Shown: positions 29,688 to 39,442 of the stretch, one piece after another | Layout: every line of letters begins with the position of its first letter | Position numbering within the stretch: the first letter of the stretch is position 1 | Origin: an uncultured Alteromonadaceae bacterium | Lineage (GTDB): Bacteria; Pseudomonadota; Gammaproteobacteria; Enterobacterales; Alteromonadaceae | DNA length: 64,000 bases | Assembly: GCA_913056495.1 (NCBI GenBank) | Contig: CAJXMO010000015.1 | Span: forward strand, 42,227 to 106,226 | Reading direction: 5' to 3' | Program-made: the position numbers and the translations under genes | Notes under the pieces: generated by a model | What the model was told of the DNA's origin: nothing | What the model saw: only the letters and a program-made list of their open reading frames with translations | The model's database searches: none

Positions 29688-32405
29688 ATGAAAACTACGT
29701 ACAACAAAAGTTTGTTATCTTTAGCTGTTATCAGTGGTCTGGCAAGCTTATACAGTCCGCTAGCTGCAGCTGCTGAAAGCGATGCAGCGACAGAAGTTGA
29801 AGAAGTCATTCAAGTAAAAGGCTTCAGAAGCTCATTAATAAAAGCGCGTGATTTAAAACGTGATGCTGTGGGTTCACAAGATTCAATTGTTGCAGAAGAT
29901 ATTGCTGACTTTCCAGATTTAAACTTAGCGGATTCATTACAACGTGTACCTGGTATCTCAATCACACGTGAAGGTGGTGAAGGCCGAAATATTTCACTTC
30001 GTGGTTTAGGACCTGACTTTGCCCGTGTGCAAGTGAACGGAATGGAAGGCCTGGCTACCAGCGCATCTGCAATGGACAGCCGCGGCGCGGTGAGTCGTTC
30101 ACGTGCATTCGACTTTAATATTTTTGCATCAGAGTTATTTAATCAAATTGATGTTAAAAAGTCATATCAAGCCAGCCTGGATGAAGGTGGTATCGGTGGT
30201 ACGGTTAATCTGCGTTCAGCTAAACCGTTTGATTATGATGGATTTACGGCTGCTGTAAATGGTCAGTTAGGTACTAACAGCCAAACAGATAGCGTAGACC
30301 CGCGCATGTCATTTATTGTATCAAACACCTGGGGTGATTTTGGTGCTTTATTCTCTGCTTCATACAGTCAACGCGAAATTAATGAGCAAGGCTACAATGG
30401 TTATCGCTGGCGTAAGCGTACCGTCACGGCTGACAACTATAGTGATTCACTTGATCAGGAAGTAAAAGATGCTTTAGAAGCCGGTGAAATCTTTTTCAAC
30501 CGGGGTAACCGTTATTCAGTTTGGGAAAATGAGCAAACTCGTACCGGTTTAGCAACGTCACTGCAATATCGTCCGTCTATGGATTTAACCTTTGATTTAG
30601 ACGTTTTATACAGTGAATTAGAAAATGATCGTAGCGAATTCCATTTACCAACCTCAGGCTCAAGTAGTACAGCTATTGGTTATATTGAAGAATTAGAAAT
30701 TATCCCGGCATCAGACGGTGACGGTTATGAAGCGGTATATGGTCGTTTCAGCGATACACCCATTCGTACTGAGACTCGTGAAGATTTAGATAAAACTAAA
30801 TTTACCCAAATTACTTTATCAAACCGTTGGGTAGCCTCTGAAAACTTAACTTTCAATACGTTAATTGGTCATTCTGAATCTAAATTCAGTCATCCAAAAC
30901 GCGATAAGTTCTATACAGAGTCAACGGCAGATATTACAACCGATTACCGAGGCGGGCGCCGTTTCGATCCGGTTAATACCTATAGTGTTGATCCAACCAA
31001 CCCGGATATTTGGTCATTCCGCGAAATTGACTTACGTGAAGATCAAATCAAAAATACTTTTGATATTGTAAGCGTAACCGGTGATTACATCTTAACAGAT
31101 GACGCATCATTAAAATTTGGTGTGTCTATGAAGCAGTTTGAAAACTCACGTGTTTTAAAAGACAACAATGATATTGGCCGTGGCCAAGATGCACCTCAAA
31201 ACAATGATGTACGCACTATAGATCAGTTTGCATACACTTATACTAACCATGATGATTATGACTGGATTGGTATCAACTTTAATGACGCAATGGATTTTTA
31301 TGGTGTAAACCGTGATTTGGGTGATGAATATATTGTTCAAAGTGCATCGGGCAAAGTAGAAGAAGAGACGAATGCTGCATTTGTTGAGTATGAGTGGATT
31401 AACTACCTGTCAGATAGCGTGCTGCGCGGTAATATTGGCTTACGTTATTATGATACTGAAATCACTTCTTATGGTGTAACTAACGGCACAAATGTTGAGA
31501 TTGGTTCAGGCTATGACGGCGTATTACCGGCGTTAAACTTAGCATGGGAACCAACCGACGATACTGTGGTTCGATTCAGTGCAGCGAAAAACGTAACGCG
31601 TCCATCACTTGGTGCATTAGGTGTATCGGGTGAAGTGCAAACTGACCCGGATGGCTCACGTGGGTTAGATGTTTCTGCGGGTAACCCAAGATTAAAACCT
31701 TTTGAATCAAACAACTATGATGCTTCTTACGAGTGGTATTTCTCAGATGAAGGTTCAGTTGCAGTAGGTTTATTCTATAAAGAAATCGATAACTTTGTGA
31801 TTGGTAAAACAGTAGAAGTACCTTATTCAGAAACTGGTTTCCCACTTTCATTATTAGACGAAAGCCGCGGTCAGACAGGCGATACTATATTCACATATAC
31901 TCGCCCTGATAATGGCAAATCAACCGATATTAAAGGTATGGAATTGTCTTATCAAAGTTTATTGACTTTCTTACCTGCACCGTTTAACAACATGGGCTTT
32001 ATTGCAAACTATACCTATGCAGATGGTGAGTTCCTGTATGAAAACGTACAGAACTCAGGTGAAGACCAATACAAAACATTTGAAGGTTTGTCTAAGCACA
32101 ATACTAACTTCACTTTATATTATGAAACTGAAAAGTGGGGTGGTCGTGTATCTGCCGCAACTCGTAGTGATTACATCACATGGGGTGCTGGTGTAGCAGA
32201 AGATGAAGATGAGCATGGTTTCCACGGTTCGACCTTTGTTGATATGTCTGTGTTCTATCAGGTTAATGATAATCTGAAAGTAACCTTAGAAGGCGTTAAC
32301 TTAACCAACGAAGCGGATGAACAGTACAGTGATACGGCTGACCGTATCTACAACGTGACAACCAGTGGCCGTACCTTCTATTTAGGCGCTGCTTACAAGT
32401 TCTAA
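29688..32405 (+). CDS. TonB-dependent outer-membrane receptor for the glycan regulon
   Basis: This 905-residue receptor has a signal peptide (to LAAAA), then a TonB-box-like EEVIQVKGF, a plug domain (DIADFPDLNLADSLQRVPGISITREGG region, NISLRGLGPDFARVQVNGME and EGGIGGTVNLRSAKPF), and a long beta-barrel ending in an aromatic residue (YLGAAYKF). It belongs to the group widely used by Alteromonadales for oligosaccharide import. No SusD partner follows, as expected in Proteobacteria. It has two LacI operators upstream and a strong ribosome-binding site (GGGAG 8 bases before ATG), and is followed by a terminator and the double-GH43 gene, so it is the probable uptake route for the ligand of this regulon. 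Confidence 0.93.
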   Translation: MKTTYNKSLLSLAVISGLASLYSPLAAAAESDAATEVEEVIQVKGFRSSLIKARDLKRDAVGSQDSIVAEDIADFPDLNLADSLQRVPGISITREGGEGRNISLRGLGPDFARVQVNGMEGLATSASAMDSRGAVSRSRAFDFNIFASELFNQIDVKKSYQASLDEGGIGGTVNLRSAKPFDYDGFTAAVNGQLGTNSQTDSVDPRMSFIVSNTWGDFGALFSASYSQREINEQGYNGYRWRKRTVTADNYSDSLDQEVKDALEAGEIFFNRGNRYSVWENEQTRTGLATSLQYRPSMDLTFDLDVLYSELENDRSEFHLPTSGSSSTAIGYIEELEIIPASDGDGYEAVYGRFSDTPIRTETREDLDKTKFTQITLSNRWVASENLTFNTLIGHSESKFSHPKRDKFYTESTADITTDYRGGRRFDPVNTYSVDPTNPDIWSFREIDLREDQIKNTFDIVSVTGDYILTDDASLKFGVSMKQFENSRVLKDNNDIGRGQDAPQNNDVRTIDQFAYTYTNHDDYDWIGINFNDAMDFYGVNRDLGDEYIVQSASGKVEEETNAAFVEYEWINYLSDSVLRGNIGLRYYDTEITSYGVTNGTNVEIGSGYDGVLPALNLAWEPTDDTVVRFSAAKNVTRPSLGALGVSGEVQTDPDGSRGLDVSAGNPRLKPFESNNYDASYEWYFSDEGSVAVGLFYKEIDNFVIGKTVEVPYSETGFPLSLLDESRGQTGDTIFTYTRPDNGKSTDIKGMELSYQSLLTFLPAPFNNMGFIANYTYADGEFLYENVQNSGEDQYKTFEGLSKHNTNFTLYYETEKWGGRVSAATRSDYITWGAGVAEDEDEHGFHGSTFVDMSVFYQVNDNLKVTLEGVNLTNEADEQYSDTADRIYNVTTSGRTFYLGAAYKF

Positions 32406-32464
32406 AACTAAATCCTGTTGTGCATGTCTGTTTCCTGCGTGTGTAGGGCGCAGACATGATTGTC

Positions 32465-32502
32465 AAGCCTGAGTTTATATATACAAACTCAGGCTTTTTT
32501 TT
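32465..32502 (+). terminator. intrinsic terminator after the TonB receptor
   Basis: AAGCCTGAGTTT pairs with AAACTCAGGCTT around an 8-base loop and is followed by eight T. A textbook Rho-independent terminator. Confidence 0.92.
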
Positions 32503-32598
32503 GTTTTTGATAAAGCCAAGTTTGTTGATAGCTTTTATTTTGCCAAAAGCTTATTTGACCAGACTCGGGCGTTAATCATATTCAGACGGTGTTTTCTA

Positions 32599-34764
32599 AT
32601 GAAGATTTTCAACAAGTATCTGATTTTAATAGTTATTATGGTCAGTTTGAGTGCCTGTTCCGAAAGAGAGGTTCAAGCGGATAAAATAGAATCTAGCGCT
32701 TTTTCCGGGTATCTATTCGCTTACTTTATCGGCAATGATCCGGGTGAAGAGCAAGTTCATTATGCACTGAGTTCAGACGGCTTCAATTACCGGGCATTAA
32801 ATAATAACCAGCCGATTATTCGTTCTGAACAAATCAGTTCAACCGGCGGGGTCCGGGACCCACATATTTTAAGAGGGCAGGATGGCCGCTTTTATATGGC
32901 GCTGACAGATTTGTATGTGCCCGAGATGGAATACAATAATACCGCTATGGTCATGCTTAGCTCGGATGATTTAATTAACTGGCAGCATTCAATCATTGAT
33001 ATTCCACAAACTTTCCCTGAACAATTTTCAGATGTAAACCGCGTATGGGCTCCACAAACTATCTATGATGAGAAAGCCGGTAAATACATGCTGTATTTTA
33101 GTATGAAGCAGGGCGATGGCCCGGACATCATTTATTATGCATATGCTAACGCTGATTTTACCGGTCTAGAATCAACGCCAAAACAACTATATTTTCCGCC
33201 TGACTATGCTAACAGCAAAGCCTCAATTGATGGCGATATTATTAAAAAAGATGGCAAATTTTACCTTTACCATAAAGCTGAAGATGGCTCACCCGGTGTT
33301 AAACTGGCAGTTTCTGACCAATTAACCAAGGGGTACAAACTGGTCAGCAGTGAGAGAGTGGACCGTGAAGTCAACGCAGTTGAGGGTAGTGCGACTTTTA
33401 AACTGATTGATTCTGGCGACTATATTCTAATGTACGATGTCTATAAAAAAGGTGAATACCAGTTTACCAAAAGCTCAGATCTGCTTAATTTTGAGATTAT
33501 TGACCAGGATATCACAATGAATTTTCATCCTCGTCATGGCAGTGTTATTCCGGTCACACAATCTGAAATTGATGCCTTAATGGCTAAATGGGGCAGTTTT
33601 GAAGGCGCCATCGCCTCATCTGCATCCGAACAAGTTAAAAAGATGAATATTGTGATTAATGATGAGAATCAAACCGTTTTTTTACCGGTGAAGCAAGGCA
33701 CAAATTTGAATGCTTTCGATCCTGAATTTATTTTAACTCCGGGCGTAACGGTTACACCGGATGGCAAACAGGATTTTTCTAAAGGTGCAGTTAGTTATCA
33801 AGTAAGCCTAAATAATCAAACAAAGCGCTATAAAGTGAGCGCACAAATTAATAATAACCCTGTGGTCGAAGGCTATTATGCAGATCCGGAAATCATTTTT
33901 TCCGAGCGGGATCAAAAATACTATTTGTATCCTACTTCAGATGGTTTTACCGATTGGTCGGGGACTCATTTTGAAACGTTTTCCAGCTCTGATTTAGTGA
34001 ACTGGCAACATGAAGGCGTAATTTTAGATCTGAAAAAAGATGTAGACTGGGCCAACCGTAACGCCTGGGCGCCGACGGCTATTGAGCATAAAGTGGGCGA
34101 AGAATATCGGTATTTCTATTATTTTACCGCAGCTCAAAAAATAGGTGTTGCCGTAGCCGATGATCCGCAAGGCCCGTTTGTTGATATTGGTCAGCCTTTA
34201 ATTGATGCTAAACCTTTAGGTGAAACCGATGGTCAGGAAATCGATCCGGACGTATTTACTGATCCTGTATCCGGCAAAAGTTATCTGTATTGGGGCAATA
34301 TGTATCTGGCAGTCGCTGAACTTAACCCCGATATGACCAGTCTGGTCGAAGGCTCGGTTAAAATATTAACACCGGATACCAGCTTCAGAGAAGGCGTGGA
34401 AGTTTTTTACCGAAACGGCCTTTATTATTTTATGTGGTCAGAAAATGATACCCGTCACCCGGATTATCGTGTTCGTTATGCAACCTCAGATTCACCGACA
34501 GGGCCGCTGAATATCCCTGAAAACAATTTAGTGATTGCCAAGGATGAAGCCAGCCAGATTTATGCAACCGGACATAACTCGGTTATTAACAAGCCGGGTA
34601 CCGATGAATGGTATATTGTTTATCACAGATTTAACCGTCCGCATGGCTTATCAATGGGTCGAGCGGCAGGTTTTCACCGTGAAGTTTGTATAGATAAAAT
34701 AGAATTTCATCCGGATGGCAGTATTGCTCGAGTTAAACCGACTTTATCTGGTATTAAGCCGTAG
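32599..34764 (+). CDS. lipoprotein with two GH43 domains
   Basis: This 721-residue lipoprotein (lipobox LSAC) contains two five-bladed GH43-like propellers. The first, ~residues 35-330, has VRDPHILRG as its first Asp, SIDGDIIKKDGKFYLY as its middle block and AVEGSATFK as its Glu. The second, ~residues 415-721, has YYADPEIIF, EIDPDVFTDP and FREGVEVFYRNG. A linker with an Ig-like or bacterial lipocalin-like look (NIVINDENQTVFLPVKQGT) separates them. Both domains keep the acidic triad, so both may be active, perhaps on different linkages such as arabinofuranosides and beta-galactosides. It has no LacI site of its own but lies just after the receptor terminator; read-through or a separate promoter is needed. 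Confidence 0.88.
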   Translation: MKIFNKYLILIVIMVSLSACSEREVQADKIESSAFSGYLFAYFIGNDPGEEQVHYALSSDGFNYRALNNNQPIIRSEQISSTGGVRDPHILRGQDGRFYMALTDLYVPEMEYNNTAMVMLSSDDLINWQHSIIDIPQTFPEQFSDVNRVWAPQTIYDEKAGKYMLYFSMKQGDGPDIIYYAYANADFTGLESTPKQLYFPPDYANSKASIDGDIIKKDGKFYLYHKAEDGSPGVKLAVSDQLTKGYKLVSSERVDREVNAVEGSATFKLIDSGDYILMYDVYKKGEYQFTKSSDLLNFEIIDQDITMNFHPRHGSVIPVTQSEIDALMAKWGSFEGAIASSASEQVKKMNIVINDENQTVFLPVKQGTNLNAFDPEFILTPGVTVTPDGKQDFSKGAVSYQVSLNNQTKRYKVSAQINNNPVVEGYYADPEIIFSERDQKYYLYPTSDGFTDWSGTHFETFSSSDLVNWQHEGVILDLKKDVDWANRNAWAPTAIEHKVGEEYRYFYYFTAAQKIGVAVADDPQGPFVDIGQPLIDAKPLGETDGQEIDPDVFTDPVSGKSYLYWGNMYLAVAELNPDMTSLVEGSVKILTPDTSFREGVEVFYRNGLYYFMWSENDTRHPDYRVRYATSDSPTGPLNIPENNLVIAKDEASQIYATGHNSVINKPGTDEWYIVYHRFNRPHGLSMGRAAGFHREVCIDKIEFHPDGSIARVKPTLSGIKP

Positions 34765-34776
34765 AAACGAGACCTT

Positions 34777-34802
34777 GTATGCCTGTTTTTAAACAGGCAT
34801 AC
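34777..34802. terminator. bidirectional terminator between GH43x2 and MFS genes
   Basis: GTATGCCTGTTT and AAACAGGCATAC form a 12-bp stem with a two-base turn between two convergent genes, 13 bp from the GH43 stop. Confidence 0.75.
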
Positions 34803-34834
34803 AAATGCTTAATTTCTTGGTTAAATTCGACAAA

Positions 34835-36046
34835 CTAATTTTTGACTCTGGCCGTTAACCATGCAAGCGCAGCAGCGAAGAGCAGTAATGTCGCACTGGC
34901 GAAAAATGATGAGCTGTAACCACTAAGATCGAAAAGTTCACCACCCAGCGTCGAGCCAAACGCAATTGAGAGTTGAATGACAGCGACCATAAGTCCGCCT
35001 CCGATTTCAGCTTTGTCAGGCATAGATTGTGCAATCCAGCTCCACCAAGCAACAGGCGCAGCAGTTGCAACCATGCCCCAACTGAGCAACAGCGCAATTA
35101 CAAGCATCACATTACTATTCAATAAGACGAGTCCGAACGCAAGTCCGGCCATAATCAGAGGAATTAGTATAAGCGTGCGATATAAATTCCATTTTATAAA
35201 AGCGCTAACAAACGCAGTGCCAATAAAGCCTGCAATTCCTAATCCAAGCAGAATAAGTGAAATCATTGTTGGGTCTGCGTTTAAAGCGATTTCCAGATAG
35301 GGCCTGATGTAAGTAAACAAGGTAAACTGGCCAACAAAAAATATGCCTACTGCCAACATTCCGCGATGGACAAGCGGTGATTTAAGGGTTTTAAACGTTT
35401 CTAAAAAGCGAACTTTTTGGTTTGATGCTGGCATCTTGGGCAAACTTATCCATTGCCAGAGCAAGGCAATTAGAGATACTGGCACTAACATTAAAAATGC
35501 ACCACGCCAGCCTACAATACCGCCCAGATAACTACCCAAAGGTGCCGCAATAATCATTGCTAGCGCATTTCCACCATTAAATATTGCCAGTGCTTTGGGC
35601 ACTTTTACCGCTGGCACCAGCTTCATTGCGCAGGCGGCAGATAGTGACCAAAATCCCCCGATAACAATGCCTATAAGCGAACGGCCTATCATATAAATCA
35701 GGTAATTTGTCGCAAAACCGATAATTAGCGCTGATATTAGCATTAAAAAAGTCAAGCCGATTAATACCTTTTTCCGGTCTGATTTAGCAAATAGTACCGA
35801 TGAGTACAGACTGGTTATAACCGCAAAAAAACCGGATATTGCTATGCCTTGCCCAACCTTACCTGTGCTGACACCAAGATCATCTGCCATTGGGGTTAAT
35901 AAGCTGACCGGCATAAATTCCGATGCAATTAAGGCAAAAATACAAAGCGTTATTGAGAATACGCCGCTCCAGTAAGCGGGCTCATGATGCTCAGTATGAG
36001 GTATATTTGATTTGCTGGAATCTAGGCTTAATTCGTGGCTTTCCAT
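34835..36046 (-). CDS. MFS efflux transporter, NepI-like
   Basis: A 403-residue 12-TM carrier of the drug:H+ antiporter-1 family. The text EFMPVSLLTPMADDLGVS, IGRSLIGIVIGGFWSLSAA, AIFNGGNALAMIIAAPLGS and VAVIQLSIAFGSTLGG follows E. coli NepI (purine-ribonucleoside efflux) in order and length. The exact substrate cannot be read; related proteins export nucleosides, sugars or drugs. The divergent LysR gene, 126 bp away, is the likely regulator, independent of the LacI system. The first ~25 residues are hydrophilic and include a His-rich stretch (HTEHHE). Confidence 0.88.
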   Translation of the reverse strand: MESHELSLDSSKSNIPHTEHHEPAYWSGVFSITLCIFALIASEFMPVSLLTPMADDLGVSTGKVGQGIAISGFFAVITSLYSSVLFAKSDRKKVLIGLTFLMLISALIIGFATNYLIYMIGRSLIGIVIGGFWSLSAACAMKLVPAVKVPKALAIFNGGNALAMIIAAPLGSYLGGIVGWRGAFLMLVPVSLIALLWQWISLPKMPASNQKVRFLETFKTLKSPLVHRGMLAVGIFFVGQFTLFTYIRPYLEIALNADPTMISLILLGLGIAGFIGTAFVSAFIKWNLYRTLILIPLIMAGLAFGLVLLNSNVMLVIALLLSWGMVATAAPVAWWSWIAQSMPDKAEIGGGLMVAVIQLSIAFGSTLGGELFDLSGYSSSFFASATLLLFAAALAWLTARVKN

Positions 36047-36138
36047 TAAACTCCCGTCGTATATTTTAAATGGATTTTTTACCAGACGTATTATTTCAAA
36101 TTTGGCTTTACTGAACTAGCTAATAAATGCTTATATAC

Positions 36139-36159
36139 TTAATTAGAATTTCTAATTAA
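36139..36159 (+). promoter_or_regulatory. palindromic site in the MFS-LysR divergent region
   Basis: TTAATTAGAA and TTCTAATTAA are arms around one T, a 21-bp palindrome 13 bp before the LysR ATG. It may be the LysR-binding element controlling both genes. It is very AT-rich, so chance cannot be excluded. Confidence 0.5.
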
Positions 36160-36172
36160 TTAAGACAAAACT

Positions 36173-37063
36173 ATGATCCAGGGTAATCTGAATGAACTTT
36201 ATAATTTTGTAACTGTAGCTCGCGCGGGCAGTTTCACCCGGGCTGCTGCACAACTCGGTGTGACCCAGTCGGCTTTAAGCCAATCAATCAAAGGGTTAGA
36301 ATCCAGACTCGATATAAGGTTATTATCCAGAACAACACGAAGTGTTTCTCCAACCGCTGCTGGTGTGCGTTTATTAGACTCGATTGGTTCCAGGTTTGAT
36401 GATATTGAATTTGAACTTAATAAACTGACTGAATTAAAGGAACGTCCTGCTGGGACAGTAAAAATCACCTGTGGTGATCATATTATTCGCAGCACTCTGT
36501 TACCCAAACTTGCCCCTTTGCTGAAAAAATACCCGGACATCAATTTGGAATTCGATATCAATTATGGTTTTACGGATATTGTTGCCAGCCGTTTTGACGC
36601 GGGTGTGAGGCTTGGCGATACAATTGATAAAGATATGATAGCCATGCCGATTGGACCGGCTTTAAAAATGGCAGCGGTCGCAACCCCCGAGTATTTTGAA
36701 ACGCACAAGATCCCGGTTTCGCCAAAAGCGTTAACTGAACATAATTGTATTAATATCCGGTTTCCTACCCATGGCGGTGTTTATGTCTGGGAATTTGAAA
36801 AAGACGGTAAACCAGTCAATGTAAATGTTGAAGGGCAACTTATATTTAATACATCCGCTCATATTGTCGATGCAGCACTGCGTGGGCTGGGTATTGCGTA
36901 TTTGCCCGAAGAAGAATTTGCCCCGCATATTGAGCAGGGCCGTTTAATTCAGGTACTTAGCGAATGGTGTCCGCCATTTTCCGGATATTATTTATATTAT
37001 CCCAGCCGGCGGCAGCCTTCTGCTGCTTTTAAGCTCGTTTTGGAAGCGTTGCGCCTTGAATAA
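36173..37063 (+). CDS. LysR-family regulator (MFS-linked)
   Basis: A 296-residue LysR protein. The DNA-binding helix reads AGSFTRAAAQLGVTQSALSQ, followed by a linker helix and a periplasmic-binding-type sensor (DIVASRFDAGVRLGDTID, HIVDAALRGLGIAYLPEEE). The pattern FDAGVRLG is typical of the group that regulates divergent efflux or detoxification genes. The MFS gene on the opposite strand is its likely target. Its stop lies 3 bp from the 3' end of the convergent pectinesterase-like gene. Confidence 0.93.
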   Translation: MIQGNLNELYNFVTVARAGSFTRAAAQLGVTQSALSQSIKGLESRLDIRLLSRTTRSVSPTAAGVRLLDSIGSRFDDIEFELNKLTELKERPAGTVKITCGDHIIRSTLLPKLAPLLKKYPDINLEFDINYGFTDIVASRFDAGVRLGDTIDKDMIAMPIGPALKMAAVATPEYFETHKIPVSPKALTEHNCINIRFPTHGGVYVWEFEKDGKPVNVNVEGQLIFNTSAHIVDAALRGLGIAYLPEEEFAPHIEQGRLIQVLSEWCPPFSGYYLYYPSRRQPSAAFKLVLEALRLE

Positions 37064-37066
37064 TGC

Positions 37067-39442
37067 TTATCGGAGATAGCGGATAATATACTCGGTAAAA
37101 ATGGCTGATGAACCGCGAGACCAGCTTATTCCTGCGCCGCCATAGGGATTCGCCTTGGCTGGTGTACTCATGCTCAGTTTTTGCTCGTCTTTGCTATTAT
37201 GCGCGTTGACACTCAATACCTCATTTTTAAAGCTGAGTGTGAGCTGTGTATTGCGTTTAAAAACACCGGATAAGATTTGTTGCTCAGATAATGGCGAGCC
37301 TTTACCATTTTCAATTTTGTAAAACTGAAACATGATCGCATCAGCCGCCTGAGTGGTTCGCCAAAAGCGTAACGAATAACCGCTGCGAGTGACGGCATCG
37401 TACTTTATATAAAAGTCGGCATGTAAATTATTGTCGCCGTCATCTTCAGGCGAGCCGGGTACAGAAAAGACCTGACCCGCTGATTTATCCGTTCTGAATG
37501 CTAATTTAACTTGCATATCTTTGACCGGATTCGGGTGATGATAAATAAAATTAGCCGGATTGGTTGAATGCAGCCCAAGTTGCGCCGGGGTTTCAGGCAC
37601 TGGAATGATTTCCCAATTATCGGAAAATGAGAATAACCCAAGTGTATTGGTTTTATTCGTATTTAGACTTAATTGGCTGAAATTTGCGCTTACTTGATTT
37701 AACTGGCGGGTTTCGGTTTTAAATTGAGTTTGGCTGATGATAGAAATGGGGTCGCCATAATCTGACCGTGTGTGTTTAGGGTAGAGCTCAGCTTTAATAT
37801 AAGCGCCGTTAAAGCCCGGCAGCGGTCGTATTGTGTTGGCCGGTGTTTGACTTTGGTTTTGATTCACCGCAGTGGCATTATCGCAGCTTTGAGTTTTGCA
37901 CAAATACCAGATAATTTTAGACTCATCAGCCCGGCCGGCCAGTTTTAGCTGATAGTTAACGGATAATTGGGCGCCACTCATCACAATTTGCGGTGGTTTT
38001 ATCAGCTCAGGCGGATTTAACCGTGCAGGCTCAACATAAAACCAGGCGGTGACGGTATGGCCGTTTTTTGCTGTAGCGTGCAGCGCTGCCCATTTGGCGG
38101 TTTCGCCCTGATTATTCGCAATGACTTCAACCTGATTGTTATCCAGCGGCGTAATTTTAATTAAGTCAGATTCAGCATGCCAGCTGACGGTTTTGTCGCT
38201 GGCATAAACCGGAATCACACTGGCTGATAACCTAACCCCGGTTTGCCCGGTTCGAATATGAAACTCTGGCTGCCGACTGTTTTGAAAGTTAGGCTGAGCT
38301 GAGCTTAACTTAATTCTGAATACCGCATCGCCTGCTGTTTTATATGTTTGCCGGGCATTCGCCGGGTCCCAGTTATCCGGCATTTCACCCGGCACTGCGC
38401 GCAGCAAATTCCATGGATTAAAGGCCTGCAACTCAGCTTTGGTTAAGGCCCGACTATGTATTTTTTGATTGCCTGAATAAGCACTGTCGTTAATCTGAAT
38501 AACCTGATCCCGTTTGTTGGTTAATTGCCAGGTGAGTGAATATTGATAAGGGCGAACCGGCGCTTGTTCGCGCATCCAGTGCGCCTGACCGTTTGCACCC
38601 AGTTCCAATTGACTGTTAATTAATACTGAAGGGCGCAGGTGGCTGTTAAAACCCACTTTATAAAATTGCAGTGCGTTTTCGGCAATAAACTTCGTATTAT
38701 AAAAGACGTTATTCATTGCCAGCATTACGCCTTTTCCGGTCGGCAATGCCAGCGTACTGTTTTGCCAGTAAGCAATATCACCGCCGCCCACCCAGTCGTC
38801 TGTGCCTTCAATGTAAACCTGGTCAAAAAAGGCGCGCTTTGCCATTAAGAACATAGTATCCAACCGACTTAAGATTTGCACATTCTGATACACATGCTTA
38901 TCGCCTCTGGCTTGCAGTGCAACCGCCTGGGTAATCACATCCGATCGCTTGTTCAGGTTTTTAGCCGGATCGCCTGGATAGTTATAATCGATATTACAGT
39001 AGTTAATTATGGTTAAGTTTTTTGCGGTAAACCCGGTCGCATTCACATCTAATACAAAGCCATTGTTTTGCGCCCCTTGCTGCAAACCCCGATTGTCGGC
39101 TAATACCACTTTGGCTCTGTTATCGGTTAAGCCAACCAGGCTAATATAGTCTTTGTTAATGGTTAGCCCCGGCTCGGTTTTTCCGCCTGTTAGCTGATAA
39201 ACATTAGGTTTAATTGCGATCACAGTCGGTTTTTCTGCGGTGCCGGCCGCCGCAGCCTGGTAAGCCGCTTGCAGCGTTTTAAATTGTTTGTATTGTGGAT
39301 TATCTGCGGGTAAATCCCCATCTACCAGAAAGTCGTAGCTAATGGCTGTATCCCTGGTTTGAATATCTTTTTGTGTATGAGTTGATGCGCAGCCAATGCA
39401 AGTAGTCAGGATAATCAGCAAGCAGATATAAATCAGTTTCAT
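37067..39442 (-). CDS. lipoprotein with pectinesterase-like (CE8 fold) domain
   Basis: This 791-residue lipoprotein (lipobox CIGC) has an N-terminal right-handed beta-helix domain resembling pectin methylesterase (residues ~35-330). QAVALQARGD (Q172) aligns with the first PME Gln and SRLDTMF gives the catalytic Asp D195. GTDDWVGGG gives the second Asp (D216); the second Gln of GYQDT is replaced by Leu194. The usual Arg of LGRPW may be in SHLRPS. Residues ~480-590 read as Ig-like, and ~620-791 as a laminin-G/DUF1349-like sandwich (FSFSDNWEIIPVP, AGISWSRGSSAIFTEY). PMEs demethylate homogalacturonan; the substituted Gln makes that activity uncertain. It is probably a surface carbohydrate esterase. 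It is convergent with lysR and not linked to a LacI operator. Confidence 0.72.
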   Translation of the reverse strand: MKLIYICLLIILTTCIGCASTHTQKDIQTRDTAISYDFLVDGDLPADNPQYKQFKTLQAAYQAAAAGTAEKPTVIAIKPNVYQLTGGKTEPGLTINKDYISLVGLTDNRAKVVLADNRGLQQGAQNNGFVLDVNATGFTAKNLTIINYCNIDYNYPGDPAKNLNKRSDVITQAVALQARGDKHVYQNVQILSRLDTMFLMAKRAFFDQVYIEGTDDWVGGGDIAYWQNSTLALPTGKGVMLAMNNVFYNTKFIAENALQFYKVGFNSHLRPSVLINSQLELGANGQAHWMREQAPVRPYQYSLTWQLTNKRDQVIQINDSAYSGNQKIHSRALTKAELQAFNPWNLLRAVPGEMPDNWDPANARQTYKTAGDAVFRIKLSSAQPNFQNSRQPEFHIRTGQTGVRLSASVIPVYASDKTVSWHAESDLIKITPLDNNQVEVIANNQGETAKWAALHATAKNGHTVTAWFYVEPARLNPPELIKPPQIVMSGAQLSVNYQLKLAGRADESKIIWYLCKTQSCDNATAVNQNQSQTPANTIRPLPGFNGAYIKAELYPKHTRSDYGDPISIISQTQFKTETRQLNQVSANFSQLSLNTNKTNTLGLFSFSDNWEIIPVPETPAQLGLHSTNPANFIYHHPNPVKDMQVKLAFRTDKSAGQVFSVPGSPEDDGDNNLHADFYIKYDAVTRSGYSLRFWRTTQAADAIMFQFYKIENGKGSPLSEQQILSGVFKRNTQLTLSFKNEVLSVNAHNSKDEQKLSMSTPAKANPYGGAGISWSRGSSAIFTEYIIRYLR

